Origin: Alistipes sp.
Lineage (GTDB): Bacteria > Bacteroidota > Bacteroidia > Bacteroidales > Rikenellaceae
Reading direction: 5' to 3'
NCBI GenBank assembly: GCA_017391435.1
Contig: JAFOYS010000357.1
Location: 1 to 6,021, forward strand
Length of the DNA: 6,021 nt
The notes under the pieces are model-generated. The model was given only the letters and a program-made list of their open reading frames with translations. It was not told where the DNA came from and made no database searches. A program made the position numbers and the translations under genes. Below are positions 1-5,135 of the stretch, piece after piece (position 1 is the first letter of the stretch; the number at the start of each line of letters is the position of its first letter).

Positions 1-247
1 AAAAGGTGTAGGTAGTTCGAAGAACGGCCGTGAGTCAGAGAGCAAACGACTCGGCGTAAAGCTTTATGGTGGTCAGGTAGCGAAGGCAGGCAACATCATC
101 GTTCGTCAGCGCGGTACTGTTCACAATCCAGGTGAGAATGTAGGTATGGGTAAGGATCACACCCTCTTCGCACTTGTAAATGGCGTTGTTGTCTTCACTA
201 AGAAGGCATCTGGTAAGAGCTATGTTAGCGTAACTCCGCTTGCATAA
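1..247 (+). CDS. rpmA: 50S ribosomal protein L27, 3' part (5' end outside window)
   Basis: Large-subunit ribosomal protein L27, whose N-terminal tail reaches the peptidyl-transferase centre and helps position tRNA. The reading frame (codons from base 2, stop TAA at 245-247) begins with [18 protein letters not shown], the hallmark L27 N-terminus, and continues with the conserved [10 protein letters not shown] and [11 protein letters not shown] blocks. Only about four N-terminal residues (the usual MAHK) appear to be missing, so the full protein would be about 85 residues, normal for the family. L27 is usually co-transcribed with rplU (L21), which would lie just upstream of the window. A hairpin terminator follows 20 bases after the stop, so this transcript probably ends before the nuclease operon. 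The gene is ordinary; its value here is as a chromosomal anchor. Confidence 0.97.
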   Translation, partial: KGVGSSKNGRESESKRLGVKLYGGQVAKAGNIIVRQRGTVHNPGENVGMGKDHTLFALVNGVVVFTKKASGKSYVSVTPLA

Positions 248-267
248 CCTTTGCAATTTATTCAGAA

Positions 268-300
268 AAAAGCACCCTAAATAGGGTGCTTTTCTCGTTT
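268..300 (+). terminator. Rho-independent terminator of rpmA
   Basis: A perfect 11-bp stem (AAAAGCACCCT at 268-278 pairing with AGGGTGCTTTT at 283-293) encloses an AAAT tetraloop. The descending arm ends in T's and is followed by a T-rich stretch (CTCGTTTTAT). It lies 20 bases past the rpmA stop codon. The A/T flanks of the stem are symmetric, so it could also work weakly on the opposite strand, but no convergent gene is visible in the window. Confidence 0.9.
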
Positions 301-328
301 TATGAGAATATATTTCAGAACAGAGAAT

Positions 329-350
329 AAAAATAAGTAAACTTATTTTT
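329..350. repeat. Perfect A/T palindrome overlapping the operon promoter
   Basis: AAAAATAAGT (329-338) and ACTTATTTTT (341-350) are exact inverted complements separated by AA. The right arm overlaps the expected -33 region of the promoter at 347-377. It could be an operator for a dimeric regulator, a promoter-activating A/T tract, or a weak second terminator for rpmA because T's continue after the right arm. The sequence does not decide between these, and chance symmetry in A/T-rich DNA is possible. Confidence 0.5.
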
Positions 351-377
351 TTATTAGCATCGTTTTTTCTACCTTTG
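347..377 (+). promoter_or_regulatory. Bacteroidota-type promoter for the nuclease/PHP operon
   Basis: TACCTTTG at 370-377 is an exact match to the TAnnTTTG -7 element used by the primary sigma factor of Bacteroidota. The matching -33 position, 19 bases upstream (347-350), reads TTTT rather than the preferred TTTG, so the upstream element is weak. Transcription would start a few bases past 377, giving a leader of roughly 25 bases before the ATG at 409. No Shine-Dalgarno sequence is present, and the bases before the start are A/T-rich, as is usual in this phylum. Confidence 0.75.
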
Positions 378-408
378 TAGGAAGATTTTACCTAAAAACA
401 ACTTTTAT

Positions 409-1185
409 ATGAAAAAACTAAACCTACTACTTCTATTTGCCGTAGCATTTTCTTGCACAGCAATGGCGTGGGACAACCGTGGACACTCAACTATTGCATA
501 CATTGCTGAGCGCCACCTCACTCCACGCGCAAAGGCAAATATTGAGAGCTACATCGGCGGCCGATCAATTGTCTATTATGCCGCTTGGATGGACTTCAAC
601 CGCTCTACACCACCTATGGATGTGACAAGAGATTGGCACGTAGACTACTGGACAAACGAGCACCGTACAGATGCTAATGGTAACCCTCAGCCTCCTTGCT
701 CAGTTTCGCAAATTAAGCGCATTGTCTCTGATATGAGTGACTTCCGTACTCTTAGCGACTCACTTGTAAGCATCAACATCAAGTACCTTGTTCACCTTGT
801 GGGCGATATGCACTGTCCTGTGCACATTGACTTCCCTACATCTCGTCCTATGAAGGTTACTATGGAGAAGAAGCCTGTTAAGGTACACGCTATGTGGGAT
901 GCATATGTTCTTAACAGTAAGCACAATGGCACATCTCCTATGCAGCTTGCCGAGGAGTTTGACATCCTGAGTGCGGAGCAGATTGCTAAGGTCCAGAGTG
1001 GCCATCCAGATCAGTGGCACCTTGAGACTGTAGAGATCTCTAAGAAGGTTATCAGTATGCTTCCTGAGAACAAAAAGGTTACATATGACAACTATCTCAA
1101 CGAGGCTATTAAGTATGCCGAGGATCGTATCACTGTTGCGGGATACCGTCTTGCAGCTATTCTAAACTCAATTTTTGACAAGTAA
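409..1185 (+). CDS. S1/P1-family zinc nuclease, paralogue 1 (all metal ligands present)
   Basis: Predicted exported nuclease of 258 residues. S1/P1 enzymes hydrolyse single-stranded DNA and RNA and remove 3'-phosphates, using three zinc ions. A signal peptide (residues 1-20, MKK then a hydrophobic run, ending AMA) should be cut before Trp21, exposing the N-terminal Trp that binds zinc. By P1 nuclease numbering the ligands are Trp21 (W1), His26 (H6), Asp62 (D45), His77 (H60), His129 (H116), Asp133 (D120), His139 (H126), His160 (H149) and Asp164 (D153), so all nine are present. The central motif reads HLVGDMHCPVH; the His160/Asp164 pair sits in HAMWD. Trp203 and Glu206 match the later W..E motif of the family. 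Mature length is about 238 residues, slightly shorter than fungal P1 (about 270). First gene of the operon; the next starts one base after its stop. The family call is firm; the substrate is inferred. Confidence 0.93.
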   Translation: MKKLNLLLLFAVAFSCTAMAWDNRGHSTIAYIAERHLTPRAKANIESYIGGRSIVYYAAWMDFNRSTPPMDVTRDWHVDYWTNEHRTDANGNPQPPCSVSQIKRIVSDMSDFRTLSDSLVSINIKYLVHLVGDMHCPVHIDFPTSRPMKVTMEKKPVKVHAMWDAYVLNSKHNGTSPMQLAEEFDILSAEQIAKVQSGHPDQWHLETVEISKKVISMLPENKKVTYDNYLNEAIKYAEDRITVAGYRLAAILNSIFDK

Positions 1186-1186
1186 T

Positions 1187-2017
1187 ATGAAGAAGTTTAT
1201 AACCATTATAGTTGCTCTGCTCACTATCCAGAGCGCCTCTGCGTGGTCAAAGGCAATCCACGCAGGCATTGCGGCTATTGCCGACGCAAACCTCACTGAA
1301 CAGACTAAAGAGAGCATTCGTCAGGCTCTTGATGGCCGAAATATCGTCTACTCTGCACACTGGATGTACGATATGGAGAAGACAAAGGGTTTTGAGCAGA
1401 CAAAGAATTGGCGCAGCGTGGCTGTAGCAAAGAATAACAAGCCTCTCAATCCAAAGAAGAGCCTTCACCACAAGGAGGATATCGTTCGTCGCGCACAGGG
1501 TCTTGAGGCACTCGCCGCAGCCATCAGAGCTATTGAGTCTGAAAAGCTTTCAAAGGAGGAGTTAGCAAACAATATCCGATATATTGTCACTATTGTTGGT
1601 GATCTACACTGCCCTACACACTACATCTACCCTGAGGCTCTTGAGCTTAGAAAGATGTCCTTTACCTACAACAAAAAGCAGTCATATGTAAGCTACTGGG
1701 AGCACACCTCTGTTGCTGGCACCTTCAACTGGAAGAGCAACGAGTTTGTACACCAGCTCAACCGCAAGTCTGCGGAGCAGATTGCTGCAATCACAAAGGG
1801 CTCTATCACAAATTGGGTGACAAAGAATGCTGCTGAGTATCGTGAAATCTACTCACTGCTTGAGAACGGCACTACATTCTCGCAGAAGGATTTCCGCAAC
1901 TGGCAGAACAAGATCTATCCTATCTCTACTGAGCAGGTTGCTATTGCTGGATACCGCCTTGCAGCTATCCTCAATGGACTGTTCGACAGCAATGTTCCTA
2001 ATGTCAAAATCAAGTAA
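1187..2017 (+). CDS. S1/P1 nuclease-like protein, paralogue 2, probably inactive (degenerate zinc site)
   Basis: A 276-residue exported homologue of its neighbours. The ATG at 1187 is chosen over an in-frame TTG at 1175 because it starts a clean signal peptide (MKK, hydrophobic run, SASA) cut before Trp20 and sits one base after the previous stop. Aligned to paralogue 1 it keeps Trp20 (W1), His25 (H6), Asp139 (D120) and His145 (H126). The other positions are changed: D45 is Tyr61, H60 is Arg76, H116 is Thr135, H149 is Val168, and D153 is Glu172. In P1 nuclease this removes most Zn1 and Zn2 ligands but leaves all Zn3 ligands. It retains the central GDLHCPTH core, the C-terminal AGYRLAAILN motif and a full-length frame without stops, so it looks maintained rather than decaying. 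It also lacks a cysteine that the other copies carry between the H60 and H116 regions. Likely a binding or regulatory pseudoenzyme, or an enzyme with altered metal use; function unknown. Confidence 0.88.
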   Translation: MKKFITIIVALLTIQSASAWSKAIHAGIAAIADANLTEQTKESIRQALDGRNIVYSAHWMYDMEKTKGFEQTKNWRSVAVAKNNKPLNPKKSLHHKEDIVRRAQGLEALAAAIRAIESEKLSKEELANNIRYIVTIVGDLHCPTHYIYPEALELRKMSFTYNKKQSYVSYWEHTSVAGTFNWKSNEFVHQLNRKSAEQIAAITKGSITNWVTKNAAEYREIYSLLENGTTFSQKDFRNWQNKIYPISTEQVAIAGYRLAAILNGLFDSNVPNVKIK

Positions 2018-2028
2018 TCAAGACCGAT

Positions 2029-2862
2029 ATGAAACGACTTATATTAGCAATTACAATCACCCTTATTGCTGCTAGCACAAACCTCTGCTTTGGCTGGGGA
2101 CGCGATGCTCACGCTGCAATTGCATACATTGCCGAGCGCCATCTTACTCCAACTGCAAAGGCAAATATTGAGAAGTGTATCGATGGACACTCTATTGTCT
2201 ACTACGCCTCTTGGCTTGACAACCACCGCGCAGAGCAGAAATCTTGGGGCAAGCTTGCTCACGTAGCACACTACGATGTCGCTACTTGCGAGCCTATCGG
2301 TAAGCCTTACAAGCAGATGAAGTCTACAATTAACAAGCTCAAGAAGTACCGCGAGCTTCCAGACTCTGCCCTTAAGGTATCTATCTACCACTTTGTGCAC
2401 TCTTTTGGTGACTATCACTGTCCAGGTCACGTTGCATTCTACGACTGCTCTGGCGAGAAGCCAAAGAGACTCAGAACCTCAAGCTACGACTTCTACCTGA
2501 AGACCAAGAAGACCCGTATGCAGTACCACAAGCTCTGGGATTCAGGCATTGTGCAGATGGGTCAGCCAGGTTGGGGCTATATGGACTGGGGTCACGCCCT
2601 TGACAGTTCAATCTCTCAGGAGTATATCGACAGCGTTACAGCAGGCTCACTGAAGGATTGGATGAGAGATATTGCAACAAAGACTCAGAAGGAGTACCGC
2701 ATCTACGAGAAGGTTCCTCAGAAGGATAAGGATGCTGCTGACAACGAGCTCTCTGTAGTTGACGGCGATATGATGAATGAGTTCTATGAGATTGCCGCAA
2801 AGCAGATTCTTATCGGCGGATTGCGTATGGCAAAGGTTATTAACGAAATTTTTGGAGAGTAA
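2029..2862 (+). CDS. S1/P1-family zinc nuclease, paralogue 3 (all metal ligands present)
   Basis: Predicted exported zinc nuclease of 277 residues, the longest of the four after processing. The signal peptide (residues 1-22, ending CFG) should be cut before Trp23. Ligands in P1 order are Trp23, His28, Asp64, His78, His124, Asp128, His134, His167 and Asp171. The H60 equivalent lies in LAHVAHYD, so His81 is an alternative. The core reads HSFGDYHCPGH, followed by a longer basic loop (residues 143-166) before HKLWD. The segment after the HxxxWD motif is also extended and aromatic (GQPGWGYMDWG). The N-terminal 60 residues are close to paralogue 1 (shared AYIAERHLTP and AKANIE blocks), whereas the C-terminus (NEIFG) resembles paralogue 4. 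It starts 11 bases after paralogue 2 with no Shine-Dalgarno, consistent with translation within one operon mRNA. Confidence 0.92.
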   Translation: MKRLILAITITLIAASTNLCFGWGRDAHAAIAYIAERHLTPTAKANIEKCIDGHSIVYYASWLDNHRAEQKSWGKLAHVAHYDVATCEPIGKPYKQMKSTINKLKKYRELPDSALKVSIYHFVHSFGDYHCPGHVAFYDCSGEKPKRLRTSSYDFYLKTKKTRMQYHKLWDSGIVQMGQPGWGYMDWGHALDSSISQEYIDSVTAGSLKDWMRDIATKTQKEYRIYEKVPQKDKDAADNELSVVDGDMMNEFYEIAAKQILIGGLRMAKVINEIFGE

Positions 2863-2865
2863 ATT

Positions 2866-3678
2866 ATGAGAAAGATTGCTATTCTTGCGCTTGCAGCGCT
2901 ACTTATCCCACAAGTTGTACTCTGCTGGGGCAGACTTGGTCACCGCACTATTGCTGAGATTGCCGAGCGCAACCTCACACCAAAGGCAAAGGCAAATATT
3001 GAGAAATATACAGGCGGCACACCGCTGTGGAAGTACTCTCTCTTTGTAGATGAATACCGCAACCACCCAGATTATAAAGAGGCTCTTGATGGCTTCCACG
3101 CATCTATTGCCGACTGCGACTGCACCTCTCCGCAGATTGTCCGCGACCGCTACCGTGGCGGTAAGGATGGTGTGACAGCTATGTATACATTCCGCGACCA
3201 GCTCAAGAACTACAAGAATCTTCCAGACTCTGTTGTTCTCTTTGGAATTAAGTGTATCACACACATTGTCGCAGACTTTAACTGTCCAAGCCACGTAAGA
3301 TATGTGGACAACCTAAATAAGGGTGGCTTCGTTGCAATTTTCAACGGCAAGAAGGTTGGTGTTCACCGTTTCTGGGACACTTGGCTCATTGAGTCGCTAC
3401 AGAAGCAGAGAGGTCAGAAGATTAACCATATGCTCTATGCCGACCACCTTAACACTCTGAGCAAGAAGGAGATAAAGAAGGTTACAAAGGGTTGGGCTCA
3501 GGAGTGGTTTGAGGATGCAGCACGCAGCTGCCGCCCTGTAATCTACTGGATTGACGACCGTAAGATTGAGATTATCAACCAGGAGTTTGTTAATAAGGCA
3601 GCTCCGCTTGTAGAGTCTCAGATGCAGAAGGCTGGCTACCAGATGGCTGCTGCGCTGAACGAAATTTTTGGCAAATAG
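2866..3678 (+). CDS. S1/P1-family zinc nuclease, paralogue 4 (all metal ligands present)
   Basis: Predicted exported zinc nuclease of 270 residues. The signal peptide (residues 1-20) ends VVLC immediately before Trp21. This is not a good lipobox because Leu precedes the Cys, and the family needs a free N-terminal Trp, so signal peptidase I cleavage before Trp21 is favoured. Ligands are Trp21, His26, Asp62, His78, His133, Asp137, His143, His167 and Asp171. The core HIVADFNCPSH has Ala in place of the Gly that precedes the D120 equivalent in the other copies. The region between the D45 and H60 equivalents and after it differs most from paralogues 1 and 3 and is cysteine-rich (DCDC, residues 83-86), as well as carrying a basic RDRYRGGK stretch. 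This may mean a different substrate preference. It begins three bases after paralogue 3 and precedes the PHP gene by 24 bases. Confidence 0.91.
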   Translation: MRKIAILALAALLIPQVVLCWGRLGHRTIAEIAERNLTPKAKANIEKYTGGTPLWKYSLFVDEYRNHPDYKEALDGFHASIADCDCTSPQIVRDRYRGGKDGVTAMYTFRDQLKNYKNLPDSVVLFGIKCITHIVADFNCPSHVRYVDNLNKGGFVAIFNGKKVGVHRFWDTWLIESLQKQRGQKINHMLYADHLNTLSKKEIKKVTKGWAQEWFEDAARSCRPVIYWIDDRKIEIINQEFVNKAAPLVESQMQKAGYQMAAALNEIFGK

Positions 3679-3702
3679 TTATAACTTAAAACATAAACTA
3701 AA

Positions 3703-4881
3703 ATGAAAAAACTAATTGTTTCCGTACTGGCACTTGTGCCACTTTGCGCCACTGCGCAGTACAACCCAGAGACTCTTCGCACAGCTGTAGCACAGCCTGC
3801 AGAGCGTGTAGAGTTTATCCTACCTGTTGTTAATGGATACAATATCTACAAGGTAGACCTTCACACCCACTCTATCTACTCTGACGGTGAGACTACCCCA
3901 GCTTTCCGCGTTAAGGAGGCATATATGGATGGTCTTGACGCTATTGCTATTACCGAGCACATTGAGTACCGCCGTATTGAGCCAAAGATGCTCAAGTTCT
4001 TGAAGGGTTATACCGGTGACAAGGCTCTTAAGGCAGAGAATACAGACCTTATCCGTAACGAGATTACCGAGTCTGGTATCAAGGCAGACCTTCAGTACCC
4101 TGTAAAGGAGGCTATCAAGGAGAGTAAGAAGTATGGCATCCTTGTAATCCCTGGTGCAGAGATTACCCGCGAGCCAGTGAAGATTGGCCACTTCAACGCC
4201 CTCTTTACAAAGGATAACAACGCTATCTACGATCCAGATCCACTTGTAAGCATCCGCAATGCACGCAAGCAGGGCGCCCTTATCCAGCACAACCACCCAG
4301 GTTGGCGTCGTACATCTTGCGACAAGACTGAGTTTGAGAAGACTGTCTATGCTGAGGGTCTTATTGACGGTATTGAGGTTGCAAACGGTGGCTCACTCTA
4401 CCTACCTATTATAGATCGCGCGCGCGAGGATAACCTCTTTGTTGCCTCTAACACAGATATCCACCCTACTACAGCCGAGTACTACCGCCTGAAGGGCCAG
4501 AATCGTAATATGACCCTTGTTTTTGCTAAGGAGTGCACCCTTGAGGGTATCCGTGAGGCTCTTGAGGCTAAGCGTACACTTGCTTACTCTGCAGGCTATA
4601 TCTGCGGTGACAAGCAGCTGCTTACAGATCTGTTCCTTGCAAGCGTTAAGTGGGAGGTTGTTAGTGTAGATAAGAAGAAGGGCACCCGCACTGTTCGCCT
4701 TACAAATATGTGCTCATTCAAGTTCCAGTACAAGACATCTAAGAATGCGCTTCCTGTAGATCTTCTGCCATTCCAGAGTATACAGCTCAATGTAGCAAAG
4801 GATAAGGATCTGAAGCTCACTCTTACAAATATGCTCTGCGGAAATATGGTACACCCTACCGCAACGCTTGCTGTTAAGTAG
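3703..4881 (+). CDS. Exported PHP-domain metal-dependent phosphoesterase
   Basis: A 392-residue exported protein with an N-terminal signal peptide (cut predicted after CATA, Ala18/Gln19). A PHP phosphoesterase domain spans roughly residues 45-300. Its metal-site motifs are all present: DLHTHSIYSDG (His54, His56, Asp61), TEH (His86), GAEIT (Glu153), GHFN (His163), QHNHPGW (His196, His198) and NTDIH (Asp252, His254). This set is typical of PHP enzymes that hydrolyse phosphomonoesters or phosphodiesters with two or three metals. Residues about 310-392 form a separate, probably beta-rich C-terminal domain. The architecture (signal peptide, PHP, small C-terminal domain, about 390 residues) resembles Bacteroidota proteins annotated as Sb-PDE-type phosphodiesterases or histidinol-phosphatase-like proteins. 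A role in histidine synthesis is unlikely given the export signal. It is the last gene of the operon, so it plausibly acts on products released by the nucleases; the exact substrate is not determined by sequence. Confidence 0.88.
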   Translation: MKKLIVSVLALVPLCATAQYNPETLRTAVAQPAERVEFILPVVNGYNIYKVDLHTHSIYSDGETTPAFRVKEAYMDGLDAIAITEHIEYRRIEPKMLKFLKGYTGDKALKAENTDLIRNEITESGIKADLQYPVKEAIKESKKYGILVIPGAEITREPVKIGHFNALFTKDNNAIYDPDPLVSIRNARKQGALIQHNHPGWRRTSCDKTEFEKTVYAEGLIDGIEVANGGSLYLPIIDRAREDNLFVASNTDIHPTTAEYYRLKGQNRNMTLVFAKECTLEGIREALEAKRTLAYSAGYICGDKQLLTDLFLASVKWEVVSVDKKKGTRTVRLTNMCSFKFQYKTSKNALPVDLLPFQSIQLNVAKDKDLKLTLTNMLCGNMVHPTATLAVK

Positions 4882-4900
4882 TTGCTGACTGCTTATGTTT

Positions 4901-4932
4901 AGGGCGCTCCGACAATCGGGGCGCTCTGTTTA
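4901..4932 (+). terminator. Rho-independent terminator of the nuclease/PHP operon
   Basis: AGGGCGCTCCGA (4901-4912) pairs over 12 positions with TCGGGGCGCTCT (4916-4927), counting two G-U pairs, around a CAA loop. A short T-rich tail (GTTTATT) follows. It lies 19 bases past the PHP stop codon. The tail is weak but the stem is strong, and a new promoter starts just downstream, which fits an operon end. Confidence 0.82.
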
Positions 4933-4944
4933 TTGATAAAAAAA

Positions 4945-4989
4945 GTGCAAAATAATTTGATAATTAGAATTTATTTGTTACTTTTGCAC
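4945..4989. repeat. Inverted repeat bracketing the fimbrillin-like gene promoter
   Basis: GTGCAAAA (4945-4952) and TTTTGCAC (4982-4989) are exact inverted complements 29 bases apart. The right arm covers the end of the -7 element and the left arm lies just upstream of the -33 TTTG. It might be a paired operator or DNA-looping site. The spacing is far too short for the invertible promoter segments known in Bacteroidales. TTTGCA is itself common at promoters of this phylum, so coincidence is quite possible. Confidence 0.4.
4956..4986 (+). promoter_or_regulatory. Strong Bacteroidota-type promoter for the fimbrillin-like lipoprotein gene
   Basis: TTTG at 4956-4959 and TACTTTTG at 4979-4986 match both Bacteroidota promoter elements (-33 TTTG and -7 TAnnTTTG) with a 19-base spacer. 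Transcription should begin around 4990-4995, leaving a leader of about 140 bases before the ATG at 5136. This is a closer match to consensus than the promoter of the upstream operon. Confidence 0.85.
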
Positions 4990-4991
4990 AT

Positions 4992-5123
4992 CGCAAGGAG
5001 TATACCCTACACACCACATAGGCGTTCTTTGCGTAAAACACCACAAACGAAAATTTGAAGCGGAGCAATCTGCAACACAAATTTGAGAACATTTTTTACT
5101 AATTTTTTTAACCATTAACCATT
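4992..5123 (+). promoter_or_regulatory. Structured 5' leader of the fimbrillin-like gene
   Basis: The leader from the predicted start site to the ATG can form two stems. The first pairs CGCAAGGA (4992-4999) with TCTTTGCG (5026-5033), including one G-U pair, and would sit at the very 5' end of the transcript. The second pairs AAATTTG (5051-5057) with CAAATTT (5078-5084), and inside it GCGGA (5060-5064) pairs with TCTGC (5069-5073) around a GCAA loop of GNRA type. T tracts follow at 5092-5097 and 5103-5109, then a tandem AACCATT repeat (5110-5123). The arrangement resembles an attenuator or an mRNA-stabilising leader. It matches no riboswitch class I recognise, and no convincing leader peptide was seen. 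Confidence 0.4.
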
Positions 5124-5135
5124 TAACAAAGCACT

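Noticed and set aside
1175..1187. Start of paralogue 2 at TTG 1175, overlapping paralogue 1
   Set aside because: The ATG at 1187 gives a normal MKK signal peptide with a 1-base gap; the upstream TTG only adds four residues (fMet-Thr-Ser-Asn) before it.
2866..2928. Paralogue 4 as a lipoprotein because Cys20 ends its signal peptide
   Set aside because: The residues before the Cys (VVL) make a poor lipobox, and S1/P1 chemistry requires the following Trp21 to be the free N-terminus.
2044..3294. Minus-strand open frames of 128 and 131 codons opposite paralogues 3 and 4
   Set aside because: They occupy equivalent positions in two related genes and give similar translations only because the sense strands are homologous. 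No independent coding evidence.
409..3678. Mobile element or CRISPR-like repeat array as explanation for the repeated blocks
   Set aside because: The repeated blocks are in-frame parts of homologous genes at equivalent positions; there are no terminal inverted repeats, transposase or regularly spaced short repeats.
3820..4296. 158-codon open frame on the minus strand inside the PHP gene
   Set aside because: It lies wholly within a well-supported gene with all PHP motifs, its translation matches no family I recognise, and it has no promoter or start context. It is a by-product of codon bias.
4945..4989. Phase-variable invertible promoter for the fimbrillin-like gene
   Set aside because: The repeats are only 8 bases with a 29-base gap, no recombinase gene is in the window, and known invertible promoters in Bacteroidales use longer repeats and larger segments.
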